A DNA stretch of 64,000 bases, from assembly GCA_045543095.1 (NCBI GenBank), contig JAZQMC010000010.1:36367-100366 (forward strand). Direction: 5' to 3'. The stretch is from Fimenecus sp045543095. Its GTDB lineage: Bacteria > Bacillota > Clostridia > Oscillospirales > Acutalibacteraceae. A program made the position numbers and the translations under genes. Below, piece after piece: positions 25,554 to 34,225 of this stretch. Each line of letters opens with the position of its first letter. Position 1 is the first letter of the stretch. Below the pieces are notes generated by a model. That model did not search any database. It was not told where the DNA came from and saw only the letters and a list, made by a program, of their open reading frames with translations.

Positions 25554-25982
25554 TTAGAATTCTCTTGTTTCTGGCTTCTGTGCAGCGTGCTTGTGCTCTG
25601 CACCGCGGTATACACGAAGACGAGTAAGAGCCTCACGGCCGATTACTGTATCAGGAATCATACCCTTAACAGCCTTTGTTACTGCGAACTCGGGCTTTGT
25701 TTTCATAAGAGTCTTATACTTAACTTCTTTCATGTTACCAACATAGCCTGTGTGATGATAATACATTTTCTGTTCGAGCTTGTTACCTGTAAGAACAACC
25801 TTTTCTGCGTTGATGATGATTACGTGGTCACCACAATCAGCGTGAGGAGTAAATGTTGGCTTGTGCTTACCTCTGAGAAGAACTGCAGCTTCAGCAGCTA
25901 CGCTACCGAGAGTTTTGCCTGCAGCGTCAAGCACATACCAGTTACGGGTAATATCGCCCTTTTTTGGCATATAAGTTGACAT
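25554..25982 (-). CDS. rplM: 50S ribosomal protein L13
   Basis: The protein has 142 residues from the ATG at 25982, chosen because GGAGG lies 8 bp upstream and MSTYMPKKGDITRNWYV is the normal start of the family; an in-frame start at 26012 would add ten atypical residues. Conserved LLRGKHKPTFTPHADCGD and VYRGAEHKHAAQKP are present. First gene of the rplM-rpsI operon. Confidence 0.96.
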   Translation of the reverse strand: MSTYMPKKGDITRNWYVLDAAGKTLGSVAAEAAVLLRGKHKPTFTPHADCGDHVIIINAEKVVLTGNKLEQKMYYHHTGYVGNMKEVKYKTLMKTKPEFAVTKAVKGMIPDTVIGREALTRLRVYRGAEHKHAAQKPETREF

Positions 25983-26021
25983 AGAACTTACCTCCGAATT
26001 AATATTTTTCATTGCCCGAAG

Positions 26022-26050
26022 ATTATAACAAAGTGAAATAAGAATGTCAA
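26022..26050 (-). promoter_or_regulatory. rplM-rpsI promoter
   Basis: TTGACA (26045-26050) and TATAAT (26022-26027) on the minus strand are 17 bp apart, a consensus sigma-A promoter. Confidence 0.85.
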
Positions 26051-26224
26051 CATATTTTTTATAAAATTTAATGTAGCAAATGTTTTTCTTTTATTTTCTT
26101 TTATTTTCTCGTTTTTTCATATATTTTACTTGTTTATTATTTTTGAAAAATATTTGTTTACTTTTACATAAATTTAGGATAAAATGTTGTTAAAGTAATA
26201 CAAGGAATAATTTGTGGGTGGAAT

Positions 26225-26265
26225 TCCTCCACCGCAAGCGGTCCCCCTCCCTTTGACAAGGTAGG
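26225..26265. repeat. Intergenic repeat family D (CCTCCACCGCAAGCGG type), copy
   Basis: The block CTCCACCGCAAGCGGTCC is found almost unchanged at 39008-39025, followed in both by CCCTCCCTTT.ACAAG. It lies directly before the TtcA-like gene. Confidence 0.65.
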
Positions 26266-26281
26266 CTATTAAGAGGTTTTT

Positions 26282-27004
26282 ATGCAGAAATTATTAAGTC
26301 TTGTCCGTGCGGCAGTTGATAAATACAATATGATTGAAGACGGCGACCGTATTGCCGTTTGTGTTTCGGGCGGTAAAGACAGTGTTGTTATGCTTTTGTG
26401 CCTTGCAAATCTTAAAATATTCTATCCAAAACAATTTGAACTTTGTGCAATAACTTTAGACCCTCAGTTTTATGGAGAATGTGCTGATTATTCTGAAATT
26501 GAAGAAATCTGCAGAAAAAACAATATACCATATATAATTAAGCGTACCGAGCTTTATCATATTATATTTGAAGAGCGAAAAGAGAGTAATCCTTGTAGCC
26601 TTTGTGCGAGAATGCGGCGTGGACTTTTACACGATACTGCAAAAGAGCTTGGTTGCAATAAAATTGCTCTCGGTCATCATATGGACGATGCCGCGGAAAC
26701 CTTTATCATGAATTTATTTGGTAATGGCAGAGCTGAATGTTTCTCCCCTGTTTCATATCTTTCAAGAAAAGATTTATATATGATTAGACCGATGGTTTTC
26801 GCTTATGAAACAGATATTACAAGAGTGGCAAACAAGGAAAATGTGCCGATTATTGAAAGTAAATGTCCTGCAGACGAAAAAACTAACCGTGAAGATACAA
26901 AAATGTTGCTTGCTGATTTAGAAAAGAAATACCCTGCGTTAAGACAGAAAATTGTTGGTGGTATGCAACGCGGGGATATAAGTGGTTGGGGGATAAATAA
27001 GTAA
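26282..27004 (+). CDS. ttcA: TtcA-like tRNA thiolation ATPase (PP-loop)
   Basis: The 240-residue protein has the PP-loop SGGKDS near residue 30, the CSLCARMRRG motif (CxxC) near 100, LGHHMDDAAETF near 128, and a further Cys (SKCPAD) near 200. These three Cys fit the Fe-S ligands of the TtcA family, which makes 2-thiocytidine in tRNA. Some related short proteins have other thiolation roles, so the substrate is not certain. AAGAGG precedes the ATG. Confidence 0.7.
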   Translation: MQKLLSLVRAAVDKYNMIEDGDRIAVCVSGGKDSVVMLLCLANLKIFYPKQFELCAITLDPQFYGECADYSEIEEICRKNNIPYIIKRTELYHIIFEERKESNPCSLCARMRRGLLHDTAKELGCNKIALGHHMDDAAETFIMNLFGNGRAECFSPVSYLSRKDLYMIRPMVFAYETDITRVANKENVPIIESKCPADEKTNREDTKMLLADLEKKYPALRQKIVGGMQRGDISGWGINK

Positions 27005-27034
27005 AAAGTAATAAGGAATAGTGAAGAAGTTCCT

Positions 27035-27063
27035 TTGACAATACTTATTATATATGTTAAAAT
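27035..27063 (+). promoter_or_regulatory. Promoter of apgM-metY
   Basis: TTGACA (27035-27040) and TAAAAT (27058-27063) are 17 bp apart. Confidence 0.75.
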
Positions 27064-27098
27064 GTTTTGTGAATTATTTCTATTTGGAGATGATATAG

Positions 27099-28307
27099 AT
27101 GAAATATATTGTTGTTTTATATGACGGAATGGCTGACTATCCTGTTCCTCAATTTGACGGTAAAACACCAATGATGATGGCAAAAAAGCCAAATTTTGAC
27201 TCACTTGCAAAAAAAGGTACAGTTGGACTTGTTAAGACTGTTCCTGACGGAATGAAGCCCGGCAGTGACGTTGCTAATATGAGCGTTATGGGCTTTGACC
27301 CGTCAATTTATTATACAGGCAGAAGTCCGCTTGAGGCTGCAAGTATCGGTGTTGACCTTAAAGACACAGATGTTACACTCCGTTGCAACATTGTTACTCT
27401 TTCTGATGAAGAAAACTATGCTGACAAGACAATGGTTGACTACTGTGCAGACGATATTTCAACTGCAGAAGCGGAAAAAATCATTGAAACAGTTCAAGAG
27501 CATTTTGGTAATGACATTTACAAGTTTTACAGCGGTGTAAGTTATCGTCATTGTCTTGTATGGGATAACGGCACAACAGATTTGGGCAATATGACACCAC
27601 CTCACGATATTTCAGGCAGAATTGTGGGCGAATATCTTTCAACAAGTGAAAATGCTACTGACCTTATCAGAATGATGAAAGAAAGCTATGATTTGCTTAA
27701 GGACCACCCTGTAAATCTTGAAAGAATCAAGAACGGTAAGCGTCCTGCAAACTCAATCTGGCTTTGGGGCGAGGGCAAAAAGCCTGCACTCTCACCTTTT
27801 GAAGAATTATACGGCATCAAGGGTGCTGTAATTTCAGCGGTTGACTTGCTTAAAGGTATCGGCAAATGTGCTAAAATGGAAACACCCGATGTAGAGGGTG
27901 CAACAGGTTACATAGACACTAACTTTGTTGGTAAAGCACAGGCGGCAGTTGAGGCTCTTAAAAATGGTTGTGATTACGCATATATTCACATTGAGGCTCC
28001 CGACGAATGCGGTCACAGACGTGAGGCTGAAAACAAAGTGCGTGCAATTGAGATTATTGACGAGCAGGTGCTCCCAATTATATTTGACGGTTTGAAAGAT
28101 TATGATGACTATAAGATTATGATTCTTCCCGACCATCCGACACCTATTGTTACTGCAACTCACGCATCCGACCCTGTTCCTTTTATGATTTACCATAAGA
28201 ATAATGAGGTTAACGGTGTTGATACAATCAATGAAGAAACAGCAAAGGCAACGGGACTTTTCATTGAGAGTGGTGTTGCACTTATGAAAAAATTTTTGGA
28301 GGACTGA
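27099..28307 (+). CDS. apgM: Cofactor-independent phosphoglycerate mutase, archaeal (ApgM) type
   Basis: The 402-residue alkaline-phosphatase-superfamily enzyme interconverts 3- and 2-phosphoglycerate. It has the N-terminal metal site YDGMADYP, the nucleophile Ser in PGSDVANMSVMGFDP, and the C-terminal metal ligands DECGHRR and LPDHPTP-THASDPVPF. Short length and motifs separate it from GpmI. In many Clostridia ApgM-like proteins sit near homoserine metabolism genes, and here the next gene, 5 bp on, is metY, so a homoserine kinase (ThrB-like) activity is an alternative. Confidence 0.85.
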   Translation: MKYIVVLYDGMADYPVPQFDGKTPMMMAKKPNFDSLAKKGTVGLVKTVPDGMKPGSDVANMSVMGFDPSIYYTGRSPLEAASIGVDLKDTDVTLRCNIVTLSDEENYADKTMVDYCADDISTAEAEKIIETVQEHFGNDIYKFYSGVSYRHCLVWDNGTTDLGNMTPPHDISGRIVGEYLSTSENATDLIRMMKESYDLLKDHPVNLERIKNGKRPANSIWLWGEGKKPALSPFEELYGIKGAVISAVDLLKGIGKCAKMETPDVEGATGYIDTNFVGKAQAAVEALKNGCDYAYIHIEAPDECGHRREAENKVRAIEIIDEQVLPIIFDGLKDYDDYKIMILPDHPTPIVTATHASDPVPFMIYHKNNEVNGVDTINEETAKATGLFIESGVALMKKFLED

Positions 28308-28312
28308 TTGAA

Positions 28313-29584
28313 ATGGCATATAAAATAGAAACGAACTGTGTTCAAGGTGCTTACAGACCAAAGAACGGTGAACCGAGAGTACTCCCTATAAATCAGAGTA
28401 CAACTTTTAAATATGACACAAGTGAGGCTATGGCAAAACTTTTTGACCTTGAGCCGGGCTATATGTACACTCGTCTTGCTAACCCTACAAGTGATGCGGT
28501 TGCACAGAAAATTACAATGCTTGAGGGTGGTGTTGCAGGTGTGCTCACTTCATCAGGTCAGGCTGCAAACTTCTTTTCACTCATCAACATTATGGGTGCA
28601 GGTGACCATTTTGTTAGTGCTGCAACAATTTATGGCGGTACATTCAACCTTTTCAATGTTACAATGAGAAAACTTGGCATTGAAGTTACATTCGTTGACC
28701 CAAATGCCAGTGAAGAAGAAATTCAGGCTTGTTTTAAACCTAACACAAAGGCTCTTTTCGGTGAAACTATTGCAAACCCATCACTTGATATTCTTGACAT
28801 CGAGAAATTTGCAAAGGTTGCTCACGCTAACGGTGTGCCACTTATAATCGACAACACATTCCCAACACCTATTAACTGTCGTCCGTTTGAATTTGGTGCT
28901 GACATTGTTACTCACTCCACAACAAAGTATATGGAGGGTCACGCAAATATTATCGGTGGTGCAGTTATTGACAGCGGTAACTTTGACTGGGAGCAGAATG
29001 ATAAATTCCCCGGACTTACTCAGCCCGACGAAAGTTATCACGGTGCAGTTTACACAAAGGATTTCGGTAAAGCAGGTTACATCACAAAAATCGTTGCACA
29101 GCTTCTTCGTGACTACGGCTCAACACCTGCTCCGCAGAATTCATATTATCTTAACTTAGGTCTTGAGACACTCCATCTTCGTATGGAAAGACATTGTTCT
29201 AATGCTCTTGCAGTTGCTAAATATCTTGAAGCAAATGACAAGATTTCTTGGGTCAACTATCCTGCACTTCCCGGCAACAAGTATTATGACCTTGTTCAAA
29301 AATATATGCCAAAAGGCACTTGCGGTGTTGTTTCATTCGGCGTTAAGGGTGGCAGAGAGGCTGCAGAAAAGTTTATGAACTCACTTAAACTTGCAGCAGT
29401 TGTTACTCATGTTGCAGATGCAAGAACTTGCGTACTTCACCCTGCATCATCAACTCACAGACAATTAAGTGACCAGGAACTCGTTGAATGTGGCGTATCC
29501 CCCGACCTTATCAGATTCTCAGTTGGTATTGAGAATGTTGAGGATATTATCGCAGATATTGAACAGGCACTGAACAATATATAA
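28313..29584 (+). CDS. metY: O-acetylhomoserine sulfhydrylase (PLP enzyme)
   Basis: The 423-residue Cys/Met-metabolism PLP enzyme makes homocysteine from O-acetylhomoserine and sulfide. The PLP lysine lies in HSTTKYMEGHANIIGG, with the upstream IIDNTFPTPINCRP Asp loop. Length over 420 residues and the GAYRPKNGEPRVLPINQSTT start fit MetY better than MetB. GGAGG lies inside the end of apgM; the two genes are coupled (5 bp gap). Confidence 0.88.
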   Translation: MAYKIETNCVQGAYRPKNGEPRVLPINQSTTFKYDTSEAMAKLFDLEPGYMYTRLANPTSDAVAQKITMLEGGVAGVLTSSGQAANFFSLINIMGAGDHFVSAATIYGGTFNLFNVTMRKLGIEVTFVDPNASEEEIQACFKPNTKALFGETIANPSLDILDIEKFAKVAHANGVPLIIDNTFPTPINCRPFEFGADIVTHSTTKYMEGHANIIGGAVIDSGNFDWEQNDKFPGLTQPDESYHGAVYTKDFGKAGYITKIVAQLLRDYGSTPAPQNSYYLNLGLETLHLRMERHCSNALAVAKYLEANDKISWVNYPALPGNKYYDLVQKYMPKGTCGVVSFGVKGGREAAEKFMNSLKLAAVVTHVADARTCVLHPASSTHRQLSDQELVECGVSPDLIRFSVGIENVEDIIADIEQALNNI

Positions 29585-29592
29585 AATATAAA

Positions 29593-29627
29593 AAAGGGCA
29601 GGTCATTCAAACGACTTGCTCTTTTTT
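29593..29627 (+). terminator. metY terminator
   Basis: A 12-bp stem with two G-U pairs (AAAGGGCAGGTC with GACTTGCTCTTT) is followed by a T run. Confidence 0.75.
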
Positions 29628-29633
29628 AATAAA

Positions 29634-30278
29634 CTATCTTATTGAATTGTATACATTATTTACTGCTTCAATATAACAGATAAATGATGAGTGATTGCAA
29701 TCATCCCAACATAAATATCTATTTTTAATATCTAAATATTGTTTTCTTACCAAATCCCATTTATCTTTACTCTTTATACAATCAGCCTTTTTCTTTAATT
29801 TTGACGAATTTGGTGCTATATTCCAATAATATTCATCCCGCCAAGTAAAGCCCGTTTTTTTGTGCATTAATCTATAGTAATTGTCATTATCACGATATGT
29901 TATGCAAACATCAATTTTAAATTCTGTCTTATTGCCACTTGTAAAATATATAAGACCAGATGTAAGTGTAGATGTGGAATCTTCACAATCGTGCAAATCA
30001 AAATCTTTTAAAGCTTTATTAAATGATTTTTTAACACATTCTTTTAAATATCGACCCGATTTAAGATTTTCACATCTTACAATTTCTAAATTATAATCCA
30101 AATCTACTGGATTATTACCATTTTGAGTTATAAGATTTCTCGCACCACTTCCTACCAAATAAAATCTCATACCTATATCGTAATCTTCTTTCAAGGTGTG
30201 ACATAAATCTTGCAATATTTCTCCTGCTAAAGTTTTCATTTTACTAATAAATTCTTTGTCTTCTAAATAGTGATACAT
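29634..30278 (-). CDS. Nucleotidyltransferase-fold protein, unknown target
   Basis: The 214-residue protein shows the nucleotidyltransferase signature: LVGSGARN (G43-S44) followed by PVDLDYNLEI with D59 and D61, and a third acidic residue in FKIDVCITY (D123). All three metal ligands look intact, so activity is likely. The fold is shared by toxin, antibiotic-resistance and cyclic-nucleotide enzymes; nothing here selects among them. The gene stands alone next to tRNA-Met, with its own promoter and an AAAGGAG site. Confidence 0.6.
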   Translation of the reverse strand: MYHYLEDKEFISKMKTLAGEILQDLCHTLKEDYDIGMRFYLVGSGARNLITQNGNNPVDLDYNLEIVRCENLKSGRYLKECVKKSFNKALKDFDLHDCEDSTSTLTSGLIYFTSGNKTEFKIDVCITYRDNDNYYRLMHKKTGFTWRDEYYWNIAPNSSKLKKKADCIKSKDKWDLVRKQYLDIKNRYLCWDDCNHSSFICYIEAVNNVYNSIR

Positions 30279-30336
30279 ATTTTTCTCCTTTCACGCCCAA
30301 TCCACCCATTTAGAAACTTCAATTCTAAATCGTTAC

Positions 30337-30365
30337 ATTATACAAGCATTGTTTTTTGTTGTCAA
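30337..30365 (-). promoter_or_regulatory. Promoter of the nucleotidyltransferase-like gene
   Basis: TTGACA (30360-30365) and TATAAT (30337-30342) on the minus strand are 17 bp apart. Confidence 0.75.
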
Positions 30366-30415
30366 TATATTTTTAAAAAAACTTTTAATTATAAGAAAAT
30401 AAAGCAAAAATACTA

Positions 30416-30444
30416 TTGACTTTTCAACTAATAAAATATATAAT
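30416..30444 (+). promoter_or_regulatory. tRNA-Met promoter
   Basis: TTGACT (30416-30421) and TATAAT (30439-30444) are 17 bp apart, 14 bp before the tRNA. Confidence 0.75.
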
Positions 30445-30458
30445 ATTTTAGCAATTAA

Positions 30459-30535
30459 GGGCCAATAGCTCAGTTGGTTAGAGCATCCGGCTCATAACCG
30501 GACGGTCCGGGGTTCGAGTCCCTGTTGGCCCACCA
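30459..30535 (+). tRNA. tRNA-Met (CAT), elongator type
   Basis: Cloverleaf with acceptor GGGCCAA/TTGGCCC, anticodon loop CTCATAA (anticodon CAT), T-arm GGTTCGAGTCC and encoded CCA (30533-30535). A G1-C72 pair and a TCCGG/CCGGA anticodon stem argue against the initiator. A CAT anticodon could also mark tRNA-Ile with lysidine, but the overall sequence resembles Clostridial elongator Met. Confidence 0.93.
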
Positions 30536-30537
30536 GA

Positions 30538-30575
30538 AGCAAAAAACGGATACTCAAGGTATCCGTTTTTTGCTT
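30538..30575 (+). terminator. Bidirectional terminator of tRNA-Met and the facing lipoprotein gene
   Basis: A 15-bp stem (GCAAAAAACGGATAC and complement, loop of 5) gives T runs in both directions. Confidence 0.85.
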
Positions 30576-30592
30576 TATATAATTAAAAAGTT

Positions 30593-31243
30593 TTATTTTC
30601 TGACAAGATTTACGGGATAACCCTCATCGGACACTGATGAAGTTATGAGCATAAGTTCATCACCGTTCAGCATAAATGTTTCGTAATAATTTTTATCATT
30701 CATTGTGTAGACAATTTTATTGCCGTCAACCGAATAATTGCCTTTTTCTGTTAAGCATATTTTTTCAAGGCTTTCATCCGCATACTTTTCATAATACAAA
30801 ACATCATCGGTAGTCATAAACTTACCGTTTTTTTCGATTTTCAGTCTTGCACCCTCAACCACAAGTGCTCTGTATTCTGTTCGCACTTCACTCATATTGA
30901 GAATTGAAATTGACATTGAAAATGTGCCGTTTTCGTTATATTTATAAGTCGTTCTCAACTGAATGTTAGTTTTAGTGATTTGAGGATTATAGTATTCGGC
31001 ATAAAAAGATTTTGGCAATATGGTTTCGTCGCAAACCCACTCCCCCACAAGTTTCTCTTTTTTCACGGTTGTGGTGGTTTCGGTATTTGAAATCGGTTCT
31101 TGTGTTGTATTTTCATTCTGTGAAATTGTTGTGGTTGTATTTGTTGTTTGCCCTTGAATATCATCATCTTTATGACAAGCCGAAAGAACAAGGACAAATG
31201 ACAAAGACAAAATACAAGCAATTATTTTTTGCAGTGTTTTAAT
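30593..31243 (-). CDS. Lipoprotein of unknown function with an apparent ATT start codon
   Basis: The protein has about 216 residues: lipoprotein signal ending in the lipobox LSAC (Cys near residue 23), a Thr/Asn-rich linker with TTTTT-like stretches, and a beta-rich domain with KLVGEWVCD and alternating strands. A full signal peptide (KTLQKIIACILSLSFVL) is only obtained if translation starts at ATT 31241-31243, which has GAGGG 6 bp upstream. The first standard codon, TTG at 31210, has no ribosome site and would leave no basic N-region. An in-frame stop lies just before the GGG. The similar start of KLVGEW lipocalin-like domains suggests a DUF5640-type lipoprotein, not certain. Confidence 0.6.
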   Translation of the reverse strand: MKTLQKIIACILSLSFVLVLSACHKDDDIQGQTTNTTTTISQNENTTQEPISNTETTTTVKKEKLVGEWVCDETILPKSFYAEYYNPQITKTNIQLRTTYKYNENGTFSMSISILNMSEVRTEYRALVVEGARLKIEKNGKFMTTDDVLYYEKYADESLEKICLTEKGNYSVDGNKIVYTMNDKNYYETFMLNGDELMLITSSVSDEGYPVNLVRK

Positions 31244-31258
31244 AAGAATCCCTCATTT

Positions 31259-31290
31259 TAAAAATCCCCGCAAGTCACCTTACGGGGATT
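31259..31290 (-). terminator. Terminator of the alpha/beta hydrolase gene
   Basis: The stem AATCCCCG-TAAG / CTTG-CGGGGATT is followed by a T run on the minus strand. It lies just upstream of the ribosome site of the next lipoprotein gene. Confidence 0.7.
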
Positions 31291-31303
31291 GATTTTATGC
31301 AAA

Positions 31304-33118
31304 TCAGCCTATTTTAAGAATTGACATCTCACTGTATGCGGCATCACCGTAAACATAATAGAGTGTGTCGCTTACTGTTCTTGAAACAAGGTAGAGTGCT
31401 CTTGATGTGCTCTTATCGCTGAATAATTCGTCGTTACCCATAATCTTATCAAAGATTTTATAGAAACGGTCGTTTGCAGCCTTGAACTCATCAACATCTA
31501 CAACTGTGTTTGCAAGCATTTCATCAACCTGAGCAATTGCACCTGCAAGTTCATTTGCATCTGCACTTGAAAGAGTTGATGTATCATAATCTCTCATTGT
31601 ATCAACATCTGTACGAAGCTGGAAGGTTTCTCTGCTGTAGTTGAACTGTGGGAAGCGTTCCGGATATGAATAAATATCCACGAAGTTTTCATCAGTAAGA
31701 ATATTGATGATAAGAGTCATAATAACATCGTTTGATGCGGTTGTTGCGTGATTCTGGCCGCTGAAATAGAATGTATGTTCAGGAAGAAGACCTGAGCAAA
31801 CATCCATAATTCCCTCAGGGTCTGTATGGTCATGGTTTGCAGGGTCTGAACAGTTGTTACGAGCTGCAACATAATTTGCAGGAAGTTTTGTATTAACATT
31901 CACACTGTAAGCACCCATTGATGTTGAGTCAACGTGAATAATGCCGTCTGCCTGAACCACATCGTGAGAAACTGCAAGCTGATAAAGTTCAACATTAGTA
32001 TCAACAATATCAAACACCTTAACGCCGTCGTCGATTGCGTCAAGAACATACTGTTCAGAATTCAACTGTGCATCATAATACCAGTCAGCTTGTCTGCGGA
32101 TTTCTGCCATATCGTCACCTGCAAGGTACATATCACGGCAAGCAGGATAGTCGCCTGATGGGATAAGACCCCAGAGAAGTGTTGAATATCTGAGATATTT
32201 GTTAATAAGTGTATCACCGACAATATCAAGAAGGTTGCTTACATCAGCCTTTGGCATAAGACGAACAAGAAGATTAATCAAATAACCGAGATAACCGTCT
32301 TTACCCAATACTGATGGGAACATTGTTGTATAAAGCTGTGCACTTTCGTCGTTAAGACCGTATCTGTAAGCATCACCAAGAAGTGCCGCACCGTCAAGAG
32401 CAGGAACTGTAAATACAATTCTGTCAACATCATCTGAAATTGAAATTCCTTTTTCTTTATAAACCTTCATAAGACCGTTAGTGATTGAACCGCCCTGGCT
32501 TACAGAAACAAGGTTTACCTTATCAGAACCTACATCTTCTTTAACAAACTGAATGTAATCATAAAGGTCATTTGCAGTTTGAATCATATTACCAGTTGAA
32601 ACATAGTTGAATACATAAAGGTATTCCGCACCTGCAAGTTCAAAATACTCTTGAACAGGGAAGCTTTTAAGAACATGTGCTTTCTGAACATCGGTAAGTG
32701 TAGCAAAACTGCCATTATAAACTTCAGGCTTAACATCCGGGTCAAGCACACCGTTAGCATCAGTAGCCTGCTTTGCCATAAGAAGGTCACTTGCAAGCTC
32801 TGCAACAACCTTTGCAGCAGCCTGGTCTTTATCCTCCTGACGAATAAACATTGAAACAACAGGAACAAGTGCATTTGTAAGTGCTGCACCTATAAATTCT
32901 TTTGAAAAGCTGATATAGAACGGAGCTGCCAATGGGTTGCCGTCTGCATCAGTTTCTTTTTCACCGTCTACATAGTGATAAGTTTCACTCTGGAAAAGAC
33001 CGGGAATGATAATTGTTGGTGTAACTTCAGCTTTTTTTGCGAAGCCTAAAATTGACATACATGACAGTACCATAATTACTGCCATAAAAACAGAAACTAC
33101 TTTTTTGAAATTTCTCAT
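31304..33118 (-). CDS. Secreted alpha/beta hydrolase (lipase/esterase-like)
   Basis: The 604-residue protein has a Sec signal peptide (MRNFKK, hydrophobic core to about residue 28). TPTIIIPGLFQSE supplies an oxyanion-hole region, and VNLVSVSQGGSITNG near residue 205 is a nucleophile elbow in which the usual first Gly of GxSxG is Ser (S-V-S-Q-G). A His that could complete the triad lies in SGQNHATTASND near 455. It resembles secreted lipases of gut Clostridia. Substrate is unknown. AAGGAAAT lies upstream of the ATG; the gene is single. Confidence 0.7.
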   Translation of the reverse strand: MRNFKKVVSVFMAVIMVLSCMSILGFAKKAEVTPTIIIPGLFQSETYHYVDGEKETDADGNPLAAPFYISFSKEFIGAALTNALVPVVSMFIRQEDKDQAAAKVVAELASDLLMAKQATDANGVLDPDVKPEVYNGSFATLTDVQKAHVLKSFPVQEYFELAGAEYLYVFNYVSTGNMIQTANDLYDYIQFVKEDVGSDKVNLVSVSQGGSITNGLMKVYKEKGISISDDVDRIVFTVPALDGAALLGDAYRYGLNDESAQLYTTMFPSVLGKDGYLGYLINLLVRLMPKADVSNLLDIVGDTLINKYLRYSTLLWGLIPSGDYPACRDMYLAGDDMAEIRRQADWYYDAQLNSEQYVLDAIDDGVKVFDIVDTNVELYQLAVSHDVVQADGIIHVDSTSMGAYSVNVNTKLPANYVAARNNCSDPANHDHTDPEGIMDVCSGLLPEHTFYFSGQNHATTASNDVIMTLIINILTDENFVDIYSYPERFPQFNYSRETFQLRTDVDTMRDYDTSTLSSADANELAGAIAQVDEMLANTVVDVDEFKAANDRFYKIFDKIMGNDELFSDKSTSRALYLVSRTVSDTLYYVYGDAAYSEMSILKIG

Positions 33119-33301
33119 AATAAATTTCCTTTCTGTACATAATTTTACTTATATATTATATCAATTTCTGAACAAAATGTAAACAAATTATATATGTCAA
33201 TATGCAAGAAAAAGCAATCACGAATTTTAACACATTGCACAATGGTTCAACATCGAAAAATATGGTAAAATATATTTAATAACTTTTTTGGAGGCTCATT
33301 T

Positions 33302-34225
33302 ATGGAACATATTTACGATATAATTATTCTTGGCGGAGGTCCTGCGGGGTACACATCAGCTTTGTATGCCTCCCGTGCGGGATTTGATACCTTAATACTT
33401 GAAAAAATGACTGCGGGAGGTCAAATGACACTCACGGGTGATATTGACAACTACCCCGGTTTTGACGAGGGTGTTGACGGATTTACTCTCGGTATGAAAA
33501 TGAAAAAGGGTGCGGATCGTTTTGGTGCAAAAACTAAATTCGCAGAGGTAAAATCAATTGATTTTTCTGACAAAATCAAAAAGATTGTTACAAATAAAGA
33601 AGAACTTTTTGCAAAAGCGGTAATAATTGCAACAGGGGCAAACCCCCGTGAGTTAGGTGTTCAAAATGAGCAGGATTTAATTGGCAGGGGTATTCACTAC
33701 TGTGCCCACTGCGACGGCAGATTTTACAAAGATAAAACAGTAATTGTTGTGGGCGGAGGTAACTCTGCAGTAGCAGACGCCCTGTATCTTTCACGACTTG
33801 TTAAAAAGGTTTATCTTGTACACCGTCGTGACACATTGCGAGCAACAAAAATTTATCACGAACCGTTAATGAACACCGAAAATGTTGAATTTATCTGGAA
33901 CAGTAAAATTCAAGATTTCATTGTTGACGGCAGAGTTGTGGGTGCAAAAATTCAGAATGTTAAAACAGACGAAATAAATGATATTTACTGTGACGGTATT
34001 TTTATAAGCATCGGCAGAAAGCCCACAACCGAATTTTTAGGTGACGCGGTGAAACTTGACGAAAACGGTTACATTATTGCCGACGAAACCACACAAACAA
34101 ATGTTGACGGCGTTTATGCGGTTGGTGATGTTCGTACAAAAGCACTTCGTCAGGTTGTTACTGCCGTTTCTGATGGTGCGGTGGCGGTGCATTACGCAGA
34201 AGAATATCTTACAAAATGCAAATAA
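33302..34225 (+). CDS. trxB: Thioredoxin reductase
   Basis: The 307-residue flavoprotein has the FAD motif GGGPAGYTSALYASRAG, the redox pair CAHC (near 135), the second nucleotide motif GGGNSAVADALYL and the closing FAD motif YAVGDVR. It passes electrons from NADPH to thioredoxin. GGAGG precedes the ATG. The comF gene overlaps its end by 10 bp. Confidence 0.93.
   Translation: MEHIYDIIILGGGPAGYTSALYASRAGFDTLILEKMTAGGQMTLTGDIDNYPGFDEGVDGFTLGMKMKKGADRFGAKTKFAEVKSIDFSDKIKKIVTNKEELFAKAVIIATGANPRELGVQNEQDLIGRGIHYCAHCDGRFYKDKTVIVVGGGNSAVADALYLSRLVKKVYLVHRRDTLRATKIYHEPLMNTENVEFIWNSKIQDFIVDGRVVGAKIQNVKTDEINDIYCDGIFISIGRKPTTEFLGDAVKLDENGYIIADETTQTNVDGVYAVGDVRTKALRQVVTAVSDGAVAVHYAEEYLTKCK

Noticed and set aside
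25983..26015. L13 ribosomal leader
   Set aside because: Only about 33 nt lie between the expected transcription start and the ATG and no clear stem with a conserved core could be seen.
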